Below, piece by piece: positions 27,375 through 37,755 of a stretch of DNA of 54,365 bases (positions within the stretch are counted from its first letter, which is position 1; each line of letters starts with the position of its first letter). Origin of the DNA: Candidatus Endobugula sertula (GTDB taxonomy: Bacteria > Pseudomonadota > Gammaproteobacteria > Pseudomonadales > Cellvibrionaceae); assembly GCA_001723645.1 (NCBI GenBank), contig MDLC01000017.1, positions 1 to 54,365 on the forward strand. Reading direction: 5' to 3'. A model generated the notes under the pieces. It made no database searches, was not told the DNA's origin, and saw nothing but the letters and a program-made list of their open reading frames with translations. The position numbers were made by a program, and so were the translations under genes.

Positions 27375-27631
27375 GGTGCGAATTTTCTCATTTTTATAAC
27401 GTTGAGGATAGTCCTCGTTTATACTCAGTTCTTTCCTTACGTATCAAAGTCAAGATACACCCCAAAACTCATCGCTACACGAGTGTCACTGATTAGCATA
27501 ACGCTGGAACAATTATCGAGGAATAATCTTCATGTAAACTGCCCACATCTAACGACGCGCTAAACAAGCACCAACATTCTCAAACTCACTACGCTATAAT
27601 ACGAAATCATCAGGAGATCAGAGAAAAAACC

Positions 27632-29098
27632 ATGAACTTTATCACCAAAACCACCAGCATTGATCAAATTAAAAGCGATTGTGTCGTCATTGGAGTTTAC
27701 ACTAATGGTCAGTTATCCCAAAGTGCAGAAGTCTTCCAACAACATAGTAATATCTCGTTAAATAACCTATTTGATGCTGGAGAAATTTCTGGCAAGGAGG
27801 CCCAAATTGTCACACTTTATCAACCAAGCTCGACCATTAAAAAAGCCCTTATCGTTGGATTTGGTGATAAAGACCAAGTAACTCCTGAATCATTTCGTAA
27901 AAGTATCAACGAATTGGCAAAAGTGCTATTAAAAAAACCTTCCAAAAGCGTTTCACTTTATATTGACGAAATTGCTGTTAATGGCTGGAATAGTGGCGAT
28001 AAAGCACGTTACTGCTCAGAGAGAATGACTTATGCAAGTTATCGTTTTACTTTAGATAAAACTAAGAAATCGAAGAAATCGACCATTAGCTATCAGTGTG
28101 AACAAATCAGCAAGACAAAAAAAAGTCTGGCGATAGGAGTTGCTGTAGGCAATGGGGTAAACATTGCCAGAACACTAGGCGATTTGCCGGGTAATATCTG
28201 TACTCCCAGCTATCTCGCTAATGAAGCGCGAAAGCTGTCGCGCACCCACAAGACATTAACCACAAAGGTGCTTTCTGAAAAGCAAATGGCTAATTTGGGT
28301 ATGGACTCTCTACTTTCAGTGTCTGCTGGCAGCACTGAGGCCGCACAATTAATTATTATGGAATACAAGGGTGCGGCTAAAAGTCAAAAGCCCCACGTTC
28401 TGGTAGGTAAGGGAATTACTTTCGATACTGGAGGCATCAGCTTGAAGTCCAGTGACGCTATGGATGAAATGAAATTTGACATGTGTGGAGCTGCCAGTGT
28501 ATTTGGTACGCTGCATACACTGATAGAATTGAAAACCAAGATCAACGTCGTTGCTATAATCGCAGCGGCTGAAAATATGCCAAGCGGCAATGCAACCAAA
28601 CCCGGCGATATTATCACATCGATGTCAGGAAAAACGATTGAAGTGTTAAATACGGATGCAGAAGGCCGCCTCGTACTGTGTGATGCATTAACCTATGCCA
28701 AACACTATAAACCACAATCCGTCATTGATATTGCGACATTAACAGGGGCCTGTGTGGTCGCTTTGGGGGCCCATGCCAGCGGCTTATTCAGTAATAATAA
28801 TCAATTAGCAGAATCGTTATTAGAATCTGGTCAAAACACAGGGGATAGAGCCTGGCAGATGCCCATCTGGGAAGAGTATAAGGAACAGCTAAAAAGTAAT
28901 TTTGCGGACTTAGCCAATATAGGAGGCCGTACTGCAGGTAGTATTACAGCAGCCTGTTTCCTTTCTCATTTTACAAAAGATTACCCTTGGGCTCACCTGG
29001 ATATTGCTGGCACCGCTTGGTTGTCGGGCAATGATAAAGGAGCAACGGGTAGACCGGTACCATTATTAACTGATTATCTACTAAAACAGGCTGTATGA
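27632..29098 (+). CDS. pepA: Leucyl aminopeptidase PepA (M17)
   Basis: Dinuclear-metal aminopeptidase, hexameric in relatives, that also acts as a DNA-binding factor in ColE1 cer recombination and carAB control in E. coli. The metal/catalytic motifs are present: VGKGITFDTGGISLK, MKFDMCGAASV, and the signature NTDAEGRLVL; the bicarbonate/Arg site is in the last. The N-terminal ~160 residues are the less conserved macro-like domain. 488 aa, ATG start with an AGGAGA SD. Its stop overlaps the holC start (ATGA). Confidence 0.97.
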   Translation: MNFITKTTSIDQIKSDCVVIGVYTNGQLSQSAEVFQQHSNISLNNLFDAGEISGKEAQIVTLYQPSSTIKKALIVGFGDKDQVTPESFRKSINELAKVLLKKPSKSVSLYIDEIAVNGWNSGDKARYCSERMTYASYRFTLDKTKKSKKSTISYQCEQISKTKKSLAIGVAVGNGVNIARTLGDLPGNICTPSYLANEARKLSRTHKTLTTKVLSEKQMANLGMDSLLSVSAGSTEAAQLIIMEYKGAAKSQKPHVLVGKGITFDTGGISLKSSDAMDEMKFDMCGAASVFGTLHTLIELKTKINVVAIIAAAENMPSGNATKPGDIITSMSGKTIEVLNTDAEGRLVLCDALTYAKHYKPQSVIDIATLTGACVVALGAHASGLFSNNNQLAESLLESGQNTGDRAWQMPIWEEYKEQLKSNFADLANIGGRTAGSITAACFLSHFTKDYPWAHLDIAGTAWLSGNDKGATGRPVPLLTDYLLKQAV

Positions 29099-29532
29099 CG
29101 GAGATTGATTTTTATATACTACCCAATGACAGCTTGGCAGCCAGGGATCATTTCGCCTGCCGTCTGGCAGAGAAAGCGATACGCATGGGTAAAGAAGTCC
29201 TGATTCAGGTTAATGACCAACAACACGGCGAATCGTTAAGTGATTATTTGTGGTCATATAAACCCGAATCATTTCTGCCACACTTAGTATGGGGGAAGGG
29301 CAAACAAGAAGGCCATCTATCCACCAAGGTCATTATCGACTGGCTGGAACCCCATGAACGGTTTCACGATGTCATGATTAATTTAAAACATGAAATCCCG
29401 ACCACTTTTAGTCGATTTCAAAAACTCTCTGAAATTGTGGTACAGGAGTCTGAATTACTCCCAATAACACGATCTCACTTTCAATTTTACCGTGATCGTG
29501 GTTATCCACTAAAAGCGCATAAAGTGCGATAA
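29095..29532 (+). CDS. holC: DNA polymerase III chi subunit
   Basis: Clamp-loader accessory protein that links the clamp-loader complex to single-stranded-DNA-binding protein. Family features include IDFYILPNDSLAARDHFACR, LAEKAIRMGKEVLIQVND, SDYLWSYKPESFLPH and the C-terminal Y.DRGYPLKAHKV. The start codon overlaps the pepA stop by 4 nt, the standard pepA-holC coupling. 145 aa, normal length. Confidence 0.93.
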   Translation: MTEIDFYILPNDSLAARDHFACRLAEKAIRMGKEVLIQVNDQQHGESLSDYLWSYKPESFLPHLVWGKGKQEGHLSTKVIIDWLEPHERFHDVMINLKHEIPTTFSRFQKLSEIVVQESELLPITRSHFQFYRDRGYPLKAHKVR

Positions 29533-29601
29533 TAGGCTCTAAGGGCCTTCTCAAGAACAATTTATGGCATTTTAGCGCTACAGATTAACAGGTACACTCC
29601 C

Positions 29602-30198
29602 ATGTCACACAGCAAGGATCTACTCAACAAACGTAAGAAATCTTTACTCGTTGAATTAGAGTCCATCAAACACCTTCTAGATGACAACCCTAGCACAATA
29701 CCAATATTAAAAGATGCTGTCGTGGAAAAAGAGAGCACTGCTTACGTCCAAATCCTTGAAGACAATATACCACCAAACACAGAATCTAAACCAATCAGTG
29801 GCTCTAAATGCACCGAAAAGCAGTTAACCCATCATGCTTCAGAACAAAAAGCTTTATTTAATGTAGAACAGGCCAGTCAAAAAGCAGGAAAAGAGGTATT
29901 AAACAAGCCTCAAACGACTCCCCCCATGCATACTGAAAAAAACGTATCTGGAAAAACACTTAGCAATAACCCCTTTTTACCAGACCATGTACGTAAACGA
30001 CTGGACCAAAAATCTGCCACGCTGACATCTGCTGAATCACCCGAGAGTCCTAAGAGTCACTCTCAGCATCCCCATGACACCGAGCAACTGATTGAACAAC
30101 TGGTTGCCCAATACTTACCTAAAATAGAAGCCGAGCTACGGGCACGCCTACTCGCTGCAGTCAAACCTCAAAAGAACGGAGAGGAAACATCACTTTAA
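29602..30198 (+). CDS. Conserved hypothetical protein between holC and valS
   Basis: 198-aa hydrophilic protein. The N-terminus (LNKRKKSLLVELESIKHLLDD) and C-terminus (DTEQLIEQLVAQYLPKIEAE, then LRARLLAAV) are predicted helical and look conserved in type. The middle (about residues 45-150) is low-complexity, Ser/Lys/Glu/Pro-rich and probably disordered, apart from NPFLPDHVRKRL. A gene of this style commonly lies between holC and valS in Pseudomonas-like genomes; I know of no function for it. ATG start; 118 bp to valS. Confidence 0.75.
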   Translation: MSHSKDLLNKRKKSLLVELESIKHLLDDNPSTIPILKDAVVEKESTAYVQILEDNIPPNTESKPISGSKCTEKQLTHHASEQKALFNVEQASQKAGKEVLNKPQTTPPMHTEKNVSGKTLSNNPFLPDHVRKRLDQKSATLTSAESPESPKSHSQHPHDTEQLIEQLVAQYLPKIEAELRARLLAAVKPQKNGEETSL

Positions 30199-30316
30199 TT
30201 TCTCATCTATTACCAGATCATTGTATAATTGGTTCTTTGCGTCAGTATTTTTACTATAAAGAAAACACCTGACGTTAACTCTCAACCACTGTTTAGATAC
30301 CGATATTACCATCACT

Positions 30317-33082
30317 ATGGATAAAACCTATCACCCCCAAGCAATTGAACAATCTTGGTATAAGACATGGGAAGATGCTGGCTACTTTAAGCCCTCAGGT
30401 AATGGCAATAGTTACTGCATTATGATTCCCCCACCTAATGTAACGGGTAGCCTGCATATGGGACATGGTTTCCAGGAAGCCATTATGGATGCCTTAATCC
30501 GCTACAACCGTATGAAAGGTAAAAATACTCTGTGGCAAGTAGGGACTGATCATGCAGGCATTGCTACTCAAATGGTTGTAGAACGCCTTCTCGATGCCGA
30601 GGGAGTGTCCCGACATGACTTGGGGCGAGAAAAATTTATTGAAAAGGTCTGGGAGTGGAAAAAAGAATCCGGTGGTAACATCACTCGGCAACTACGACGT
30701 CTGGGTGCCAGTCCAGACTGGAGCCGTGAGCGTTTTACTATGGACGATGGATTCTACAAAGCTGTTCAAGAAGTGTTTATCCGCCTTTACGAAGACAACC
30801 TTATTTATCGGGGCAAACGTCTGGTTAACTGGGACCCAACACTGCACACAGCAATATCTGACCTTGAAGTTGTGAGTGAAGAAGAAAAAGGCTTCTTGTG
30901 GCACTTCCGCTATCCGCTAACCAATGGCGAAGGCCATTTGGTCATTGCCACAACACGCCCGGAAACCATGCTGGGTGATAGTGCGGTCGCCGTTCACCCT
31001 GAAGACGAACGTTACCAACACCTTATTGGTCAAACGGTGACTTTACCCTTAGTCGGTCGTGAAATTCCCATTATTGGCGATAGTTACGTTGATCGTACAT
31101 TTGGTACCGGATGTGTCAAGATCACTCCAGCCCATGACTTTAACGACTATGAAATAGGACAACGCCATCAACTACCTATCTACAATATTTTTGATGACGA
31201 CGCCAATATTAATCAAGAAGCACCGGAAGCCTATCAAGGCATGGAACGTTTTGCGGCACGAAAACAAGTGGTTAGCGACCTCGATACACTTGGCTTACTG
31301 GATAGAATTGATGATCATATACTTAAAGTCCCTCGAGGTGATCGCTCAGGCATCGTTATAGAGCCTTATCTGACAAACCAATGGTATGTTAGAACCCAAC
31401 CTTTAGCCGAGGAGGCGATCAATGCCGTTGAAAATGGCTTTATAAAGTTCGTACCTAACCAATACGAAAATATGTATTTTTCATGGATGCGAGATATTCA
31501 GGATTGGTGTATTTCTCGCCAACTCTGGTGGGGGCATCGTATTCCTGCTTGGTATGATAACGCTGGTAATATTTACGTCGGTCGCACAGAAGAAGAGGTT
31601 CGTACAAAACATCACATTGCTGACGATCTTATTCTTAAACAAGACGACGATGTTCTCGACACTTGGTTTTCTTCAGGTTTATGGACATTCGGTACTTTAG
31701 GGTGGCCTGAAAATACAAAAGAATTACAAACCTTCCATCCCACCAACTTGCTGGTTACTGGTTTTGATATCATTTTCTTCTGGGTAGCCAGAATGATTAT
31801 GCTAACCCTCCATTTTCGTAAAGAGATCCCTTTTCATACCGTCTATGTACATGGTTTAGTACGTGACAGCAACGGCCAAAAAATGTCCAAGTCAAAAGGT
31901 AATGTACTCGATCCTATTGACCTTATTGATGGCATTGATCTGGAAAGCTTGGTACAAAAACGCACCGCAGGATTAATGAACCCCAAGGCTGCTCCTAAAA
32001 TCGAAAAGTCTACACGCAAGGAATTTCCAGAAGGCATTAACGCCTACGGCACCGATGCACTGAGATATACCTATTACTCACTAGCCTCTACAGGACGAGA
32101 TATTAATTTTGATGTCGGTCGTATCGAAGGTTTTCGAAATTTCTGTAACAAGATATGGAATGCTGCACGCTATGTATTAATGAACTGTGAAGATCAAGAC
32201 TGTGGTCTAAACAGTGATACTGTCGAACTTTCACTCGTTGACCGCTGGATTATCTCCCAACTACAACAAGCAGAACAGGCAGTTGAAAACGGTATTAATA
32301 GTTATCGCTTAGACCTTGCTTCACAAGCCCTTTATGATTTTATCTGGAATGAGTATTGTGACTGGTATTTAGAACTGTCCAAACCTGTGCTATGGGATGA
32401 CAACGCCAGTGATGCACAAAGATGCGGCACCCGACACACACTGATTCGTGTATTGGAAACAACACTACGTCTAGCTCACCCTTTAATGCCTTTTATCACC
32501 GAAGAGATTTGGCAACGAGTGCGTAACTTAGCAGGCGCCTCAGGTAACACCATTATGCATGCCGCATACCCAAAAGCAGATAATAGTAAAATTGATCAAC
32601 AAGCTCTGGAGGACATCGAGTGGTTGAAAAAAACGGTTATTGGCGTAAGAAATATACGTGGGGAAATGAACATTGCTCCTTCGATTAAACTGCCACTGTA
32701 CCTTGCACAAGGTAGTGAACAAGATAAGTTACGCTTACAAAATACCGAAACCTTTTTAATGAAATTGGCAGGACTGGAAAAAACGCATTGGTTAAATGCT
32801 GATGAAGAAGCCCCCATATCAGCGACAGCTTTAGTAGGAGAAATGGAAATACTCGTACCAATGGCAGGTTTTATAAACAAGGAAGCGGAATTGACGCGAC
32901 TTAACAAAGAAGTAGAGAAACTCAGCAGAGAAGCTGCTCGAATCAGTGGAAAATTAGGTAATACAAACTTCATTGATAAAGCACCCACTGCCGTTGTAGA
33001 AAAAGAGAAGGAAAAGCTTCAGAGTCATGAAAGCGCTTTGAAAAAGTTAAAAGTGCAAATGGTAAAAATACAGGAGATATAA
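30317..33082 (+). CDS. valS: Valyl-tRNA synthetase
   Basis: Class I aminoacyl-tRNA synthetase that charges tRNA-Val. The HIGH motif is [13 protein letters not shown] (near residue 45) and the KMSKS motif is [10 protein letters not shown] (near 525). The CP1 editing domain lies between ([17 protein letters not shown], and [17 protein letters not shown], the mischarged-Thr/Ala editing pocket). An anticodon-binding domain and a C-terminal coiled-coil arm (about 855-921) follow. 921 aa, ATG start. It converges with rnhB, with 35 bp between the stops. Confidence 0.98.
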   Translation: MDKTYHPQAIEQSWYKTWEDAGYFKPSGNGNSYCIMIPPPNVTGSLHMGHGFQEAIMDALIRYNRMKGKNTLWQVGTDHAGIATQMVVERLLDAEGVSRHDLGREKFIEKVWEWKKESGGNITRQLRRLGASPDWSRERFTMDDGFYKAVQEVFIRLYEDNLIYRGKRLVNWDPTLHTAISDLEVVSEEEKGFLWHFRYPLTNGEGHLVIATTRPETMLGDSAVAVHPEDERYQHLIGQTVTLPLVGREIPIIGDSYVDRTFGTGCVKITPAHDFNDYEIGQRHQLPIYNIFDDDANINQEAPEAYQGMERFAARKQVVSDLDTLGLLDRIDDHILKVPRGDRSGIVIEPYLTNQWYVRTQPLAEEAINAVENGFIKFVPNQYENMYFSWMRDIQDWCISRQLWWGHRIPAWYDNAGNIYVGRTEEEVRTKHHIADDLILKQDDDVLDTWFSSGLWTFGTLGWPENTKELQTFHPTNLLVTGFDIIFFWVARMIMLTLHFRKEIPFHTVYVHGLVRDSNGQKMSKSKGNVLDPIDLIDGIDLESLVQKRTAGLMNPKAAPKIEKSTRKEFPEGINAYGTDALRYTYYSLASTGRDINFDVGRIEGFRNFCNKIWNAARYVLMNCEDQDCGLNSDTVELSLVDRWIISQLQQAEQAVENGINSYRLDLASQALYDFIWNEYCDWYLELSKPVLWDDNASDAQRCGTRHTLIRVLETTLRLAHPLMPFITEEIWQRVRNLAGASGNTIMHAAYPKADNSKIDQQALEDIEWLKKTVIGVRNIRGEMNIAPSIKLPLYLAQGSEQDKLRLQNTETFLMKLAGLEKTHWLNADEEAPISATALVGEMEILVPMAGFINKEAELTRLNKEVEKLSREAARISGKLGNTNFIDKAPTAVVEKEKEKLQSHESALKKLKVQMVKIQEI

Positions 33083-33117
33083 AGCTTCACCATACTAGAC
33101 GTGAGATACTAGGACCC

Positions 33118-33711
33118 TCAACCTCCCAACAACTCCCTGACCGGCGCATACGATGTCCGGTGTATCGGGGTCACCCCCAGTGTTCTCAACGCCTCTATAT
33201 GCACCTTGGTTGGATATCCTTTATGGCCAGCAAAACCATACCCTGAATATTGTTTATCAAAAGCAATCATTTCTCTATCACGAGTGACTTTAGCAAGAAT
33301 CGACGCAGCAGCAATAGCCGCAACACGGCTATCGCCTTTTACAACCGCTTCTGACTGATAGTTCCATTTAGGGACCTTATTACCATCAACCCATACATGC
33401 TCAGGCTGTACAGATAAGCTTTCTACTGCTTTTCTCATTGCGAGCAGGCTGGCTTGTAAAATATTTATAGTATCAATTTCCTCAACTGAGCAACGGGCAA
33501 TAGACCAGGAAAGAGCTTTCTCTTTAATTATATCGAATAATAACTCACGCTTTTTTTCTGATAGTTTTTTGGAGTCATCCAGGCCATCTATCGGATGATC
33601 AGGATCAAGAATCACAGCTGCAGTCACTACATCTCCAGCCAATGGCCCCCGTCCCACTTCATCGACCCCAGCACCAAGCGCTCCTTGATAAACACTGACA
33701 AAAGGCTCCAT
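33118..33711 (-). CDS. rnhB: Ribonuclease HII
   Basis: Removes ribonucleotides embedded in DNA. The acidic active site is visible: [17 protein letters not shown] (Asp-Glu), VWVDGNKVP (Asp), and the C-terminal Asp in [30 protein letters not shown] and [17 protein letters not shown] are typical of the family. 197 aa, ATG start 3 nt after the lpxB stop. Normally dnaE and accA follow; here the next gene is the convergent valS. Confidence 0.96.
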   Translation of the reverse strand: MEPFVSVYQGALGAGVDEVGRGPLAGDVVTAAVILDPDHPIDGLDDSKKLSEKKRELLFDIIKEKALSWSIARCSVEEIDTINILQASLLAMRKAVESLSVQPEHVWVDGNKVPKWNYQSEAVVKGDSRVAAIAAASILAKVTRDREMIAFDKQYSGYGFAGHKGYPTKVHIEALRTLGVTPIHRTSYAPVRELLGG

Positions 33712-33714
33712 TAT

Positions 33715-34866
33715 TTATTTCTCAATCAATTTAATAATAGCATCAGCAGCTCCTTCACTAGCATTAAGCCGTAATTGCCGATGCAAAAAGGTAAATTTAC
33801 TTTTAAGTTGTGACAACCTATCAGGATTTTCCATCCAACCCAGTAGGGCCTTGGAAATATTATCAGGATTAGCCGATTGTTGTAAAAACTCAGGGACCAA
33901 ACGTTCGTTAGCAAGTAAATTTGGCAAGGAAATATAATCAACTTTTAATAACTTGGAAATAATCCAACAAAATAATTCATCTTTTTTATAAACAACCACC
34001 ATAGGCTTCTTAAGTAACATCGCTTCTAAAGTTGTTGTTCCAGATGCTACGAGTACATAATCAGCAGCAGCCATGACTTCTTGAGAGTGCCCTTTAAGCA
34101 AAGTAATGGGTAAATCAGAGAATATCTCCAACTGCTGACTAATTTGCTGATATCGATCTTGATTTAAGGCAGGCACCATAATTTGAACATCTGATTGTTG
34201 TTGCAGTAATTGTTCCATCGATTCCCATAATACGGGGCCTATACGTTCTATTTCACCCTGACGACTGCCGGGTAAACAAGCAATAACTGTTTTTCTTCTT
34301 TCAAAACTCATTTCTGGAACAATCGCTGTCAGCACTTCACGTGCATGAGAAATATCATTTTCTAAAGGAAGATCATCTGCTAAAGGATGACCTACAAAGG
34401 CAACCTGAACATTATGCTGGTGATAAAACTCTGCTTCAAAGGGGAACAAGGTTAACATTAAATCAACCGCTTCCTTTATTAGCTTAATTCTACCTTGTCG
34501 CCATGCCCAAACAGAAGGACTCACGTAATGCACAGTTTTAATACTTTTTTTACGTAATTTTTTTTCTAAGGTCAAATTAAAATCAGGAGAGTCAATACCA
34601 ACAAAAACATCAATCTTATGATCAAGGAAGTAATGATACAGTCTCTTTCTGATACTTAGAAGTTGAGGCAAACGCTTTAGGGGCTCAATAAAACCCATAA
34701 CAGCCAGATGATCTTGGGGGTATAAGGAGTTAAAGCCTTCAGACAACATTCGATCACCACCAATACCTGAAAAAACAGTATTGGGAAAACGTTTTTTTAA
34801 TACTTGAATCAGGCCAGCACCCAGAATATCTCCCGATGCTTCACCTACTACAATTCCGATATGCAC
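33715..34866 (-). CDS. lpxB: Lipid-A-disaccharide synthase
   Basis: GT-B glycosyltransferase (family GT19) that joins UDP-2,3-diacylglucosamine and lipid X. Visible features: IGIVVGEASGDILGAGLI, FSGIGGDRM, HYVSPSVWAWRQGR, CLPGSRQGEIERIGP and VASGTTTLEAMLLKKPMVVVYK. The start is GTG 9 nt after the lpxA stop; no in-frame ATG precedes it. 383 aa. It is part of the lpxD-fabZ-lpxA-lpxB run. Confidence 0.97.
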   Translation of the reverse strand: MHIGIVVGEASGDILGAGLIQVLKKRFPNTVFSGIGGDRMLSEGFNSLYPQDHLAVMGFIEPLKRLPQLLSIRKRLYHYFLDHKIDVFVGIDSPDFNLTLEKKLRKKSIKTVHYVSPSVWAWRQGRIKLIKEAVDLMLTLFPFEAEFYHQHNVQVAFVGHPLADDLPLENDISHAREVLTAIVPEMSFERRKTVIACLPGSRQGEIERIGPVLWESMEQLLQQQSDVQIMVPALNQDRYQQISQQLEIFSDLPITLLKGHSQEVMAAADYVLVASGTTTLEAMLLKKPMVVVYKKDELFCWIISKLLKVDYISLPNLLANERLVPEFLQQSANPDNISKALLGWMENPDRLSQLKSKFTFLHRQLRLNASEGAADAIIKLIEK

Positions 34867-34875
34867 TATGGCTAC

Positions 34876-35646
34876 CTAACGAACAATACCACGAGTTGAA
34901 GACTCAAGAGAATCAATTAATAATTGAATATCCGCACAATCCTTCAATAAATATTGCAATGGCGATAACGACTCTTTCACCGTTAAGTTTTGACGATAAA
35001 CAATTTTAAAGGCTTTCTGTATCGCTTTAATTTCTGATTTCTCGAACCCTCGACGAGACAGACCTTCTGAGTTAACAGTCTTAGCCTCAGCCGGAGAGCC
35101 AGACACAACCATAAATGCAGGAACATCTTTCCCTATGGCGCTTCCCATCCCAGTAAAACAATGAGCCCCAATTCGACAATACTGATGCACTAAAGTGTAT
35201 CCTCCTAATACTGCCCAATCAGCAATATGAACATGACCAGCAAGCGCAGTATTATTCACCAAAATACAATGATCGCCAATGACGCTATCATGCCCCACAT
35301 GCACATAGGCCATTAAAAGATTATTGTTTCCTATCGTGGTTTCATACCGATCTTGAATCGTACCACGATGTATGGTGACACCTTCACGAATAATATTATG
35401 ATCCCCGATCACTAAGCGAGTTGCTTCCCCTTTATATTTTAAGTCTGGTGTGGCTTCTCCTACGGTAGAAAACTGGTAGATATGATTATGTTTACCAATA
35501 ACCGTTGGGCCTTTCACAATAACATGAGGCTCAATAATGGTCCCCTCACCAATAACAACATCAGGAGCAATAATGGAAAAAGCTCCTATACTCACACCAT
35601 CAGCAATCTGTGCAGAAGAATCAATAATGGCTTGCGGATGAATCAT
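34876..35646 (-). CDS. lpxA: UDP-N-acetylglucosamine acyltransferase
   Basis: First enzyme of lipid A synthesis, adding a hydroxyacyl chain from acyl-ACP. A left-handed beta-helix of hexapeptide repeats fills residues 1-190 (IHPQAIIDSSAQIADGVSIG and on). The catalytic His is in the MAYVHVGHDSVIGDH segment. HQYCRIGAHCFTGMGSAIGKDVPAF and a helical C-terminal tail complete it. 256 aa, ATG start 13 nt after fabZ. Chain-length preference cannot be judged. Confidence 0.97.
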   Translation of the reverse strand: MIHPQAIIDSSAQIADGVSIGAFSIIAPDVVIGEGTIIEPHVIVKGPTVIGKHNHIYQFSTVGEATPDLKYKGEATRLVIGDHNIIREGVTIHRGTIQDRYETTIGNNNLLMAYVHVGHDSVIGDHCILVNNTALAGHVHIADWAVLGGYTLVHQYCRIGAHCFTGMGSAIGKDVPAFMVVSGSPAEAKTVNSEGLSRRGFEKSEIKAIQKAFKIVYRQNLTVKESLSPLQYLLKDCADIQLLIDSLESSTRGIVR

Positions 35647-35659
35647 AGGGTCTAATAAT

Positions 35660-36097
35660 CTACACTTTTCTATCTGCGCACATAATAGTCGCAGATGCGG
35701 CTAACTCACCATCTACAGAAGCAACACAGTCAAATTTCCAAATACCGCGCTTTTCAGAAACAACGTTGGCTTCCAGTTGTAAGCAATCTCCTGGAACCAC
35801 TTGTCTTCTAAAACGCACTTTATCCGCTCCTGCAAACAAATAAACCGAACCATTCTGGGGTGTTTTCCCTAAGGTTTTAAAACCAAGAATACCCGATACC
35901 TGGGCCAAAGCTTCAATAATCATCACACCAGGAAAAATAGGTGCCTGAGGAAAATGACCATTAAATATTTCCTCATTACCAGAAATATTTTTATAAGCAA
36001 CAATAGACTGACCTTCTTGTAAATCCACAACTCGATCAACAAGAAGAAACGGGTAACGGTGAGGCAACCACTTCTTAATTTCTGTAACATCCATCAT
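35660..36097 (-). CDS. fabZ: 3-hydroxyacyl-ACP dehydratase FabZ
   Basis: Hot-dog-fold dehydratase of fatty acid elongation. [20 protein letters not shown] carries the conserved [11 protein letters not shown], and [21 protein letters not shown] contains the catalytic His and Glu. 145 aa, ATG start. It lies between lpxD and lpxA as usual, which balances use of hydroxyacyl-ACP between phospholipid and lipid A. Confidence 0.97.
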   Translation of the reverse strand: MMDVTEIKKWLPHRYPFLLVDRVVDLQEGQSIVAYKNISGNEEIFNGHFPQAPIFPGVMIIEALAQVSGILGFKTLGKTPQNGSVYLFAGADKVRFRRQVVPGDCLQLEANVVSEKRGIWKFDCVASVDGELAASATIMCADRKV

Positions 36098-36166
36098 TTT
36101 TAGCCTTAGATACGTGTTTATAATCTTTAACAGTAGCGTATAGACACCTTAAGTATGCCCAATACA

Positions 36167-37183
36167 TTACTTTTGTATTTTTCGAAACTGTTTACTCAAA
36201 CGATTAAAACAAGCAGCATTTTTTCGCCACTCTGAAGTTGTATTCATTGCGGTACCCGATGAATATGATCCTGGTGTATCAATCGACTTCGTCACCAGGG
36301 TCATCGCCGTAATATGCACATCATCACTAATTGTTATATGTCCAATAATGCCAACGGCTCCAGCTATAGTACAACGTTTTCCAATAACAGCGCTTCCGGC
36401 AATGGCAGTTGCACCAGCAATGGCTGTATTTTCACCAACCTCTACATTATGAGCAATCTGAATTTGATTGTCGAGTTTCACTCCATTACCAATAATCGTA
36501 TTATTTATAGCGCCCCTATCAATAGTCGTTCCCGCACCAATTTCTACATCATGACCAATATGCACACTACCAAGTTGATGTACCTTTTGCCACCCCTTAG
36601 TGTTGGTATTAGGGGCAAATCCAAAGCCATCAGAACCAATAACAACTTGGCTATGAATAATGGCAGAAGAGCCAATAGTCACCTTATTATAAATTGTCAC
36701 ATTTGGGTAAAGAATGGAATCGTGACCAATAGTCACATCATCACCAATCACACAACCCGCCCCGATAGTCACATTTTCTTCAAAGTGGACACGATTCCCA
36801 ATAACAACATTAGCAGCAATGGAAACACAATCAGGAATATGGCAGTGATCACCCATAATAACCGAACTATGTATAACTCTCTGCTCTTCTGGAAAAACAG
36901 GCACAAATAATCGTGTAACTTGTGCAAAGACATAATATGGCTGTTCTGTAACAAGTTTATTTCCGTCAAACAAATCTTGAGTATCAGGCGTTAAAATAAC
37001 TGCCCCTGCATGACTGGATTTAAGATATTTTTGATAGGATGCATTAGATAGAAAAGATAGCTCACCTTTCATAGCTTCTTGTAAAGTATTTAAGCCATGA
37101 ATGAGATAGTCTTCATCACCAATTAATACTGAATCGGTTTGTTGGCAAATGTCCCCTAGCGTATAAGATATTTTTTTAGCCAT
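36167..37183 (-). CDS. lpxD: UDP-3-O-(3-hydroxyacyl)glucosamine N-acyltransferase
   Basis: Third lipid A acylation step. The N-terminal uridine-binding domain ([45 protein letters not shown]) is followed by a long hexapeptide-repeat beta-helix (about residues 95-290) and a short C-terminal helix. The catalytic-His region is [15 protein letters not shown]. The ATG at 37183 (338 aa) has AGG upstream; the TTG at 37201 is less likely. It lies 31 nt after skp. Confidence 0.96.
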   Translation of the reverse strand: MAKKISYTLGDICQQTDSVLIGDEDYLIHGLNTLQEAMKGELSFLSNASYQKYLKSSHAGAVILTPDTQDLFDGNKLVTEQPYYVFAQVTRLFVPVFPEEQRVIHSSVIMGDHCHIPDCVSIAANVVIGNRVHFEENVTIGAGCVIGDDVTIGHDSILYPNVTIYNKVTIGSSAIIHSQVVIGSDGFGFAPNTNTKGWQKVHQLGSVHIGHDVEIGAGTTIDRGAINNTIIGNGVKLDNQIQIAHNVEVGENTAIAGATAIAGSAVIGKRCTIAGAVGIIGHITISDDVHITAMTLVTKSIDTPGSYSSGTAMNTTSEWRKNAACFNRLSKQFRKIQK

Positions 37184-37214
37184 ATACCTATTCTTAGTCA
37201 ACGAATGGAATAAT

Positions 37215-37730
37215 CTATTTCTTTTTATTTAAGCGCGTTATGACTTCTTTAGTAATATCAAACTCAGGGGTGCCAAAATAAACGGCTCGGGAGTCTAGTA
37301 ATAAACCAATATTCTTTTCCTTAATAATGGCATTCACTATTTCTTTTACTTTAGGCAGCAACACTTCCTCAATATCAGCATCAACCTGCCGCTTCATGGC
37401 TTCCTGTTGATTCCCCAGTTGGTTAAACAAGTTAAGCTCCCTTTGCATTCTTTGACGATGTGCCTGCTTTTGCTCCTCTGACCAGGTTAACGACTTGGCT
37501 TTGCCTTCCTTTTGTATACCCTGTAACTTTTTCTGTTGCTCAGAAATGTTTTTAGCGGAACTTTTAAAAGCGTCGCTAAGTTGTAGTTTTTTATATTGTT
37601 CTTGAGAGTAATCGGCCTCCCCCAAAACACGATTCAGGTCTATAACACTAATTTTATCTACAGCAAAAGCACTAAAATAAAAACCTGCTAATAACCCAAA
37701 AACCAATAACTTAATTATATTTTGTTTCAC
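37215..37730 (-). CDS. skp: Periplasmic chaperone Skp/OmpH
   Basis: Trimeric holdase that carries unfolded outer-membrane proteins to the BAM complex. An N-terminal signal sequence ([19 protein letters not shown]) precedes the conserved [11 protein letters not shown] strand and a long helical tentacle region (about residues 40-120, Lys/Gln/Glu-rich). The C-terminal [11 protein letters not shown]...[11 protein letters not shown] is typical. A GTG at 37730 with GGA 7 nt ahead is the best start (171 aa); a TTG at 37742 is possible. It lies directly downstream of bamA, the usual order. Confidence 0.9.
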   Translation of the reverse strand: MKQNIIKLLVFGLLAGFYFSAFAVDKISVIDLNRVLGEADYSQEQYKKLQLSDAFKSSAKNISEQQKKLQGIQKEGKAKSLTWSEEQKQAHRQRMQRELNLFNQLGNQQEAMKRQVDADIEEVLLPKVKEIVNAIIKEKNIGLLLDSRAVYFGTPEFDITKEVITRLNKKK

Positions 37731-37755
37731 AATATAGTCCAATTAATTAATGAAT

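Noticed and set aside
36314-36910. 198-codon plus-strand ORF opposite lpxD, Asn/Ser-rich
   Set aside because: It is the antisense shadow of the LpxD hexapeptide repeats; the composition follows from the repeated codons and lpxD is intact.
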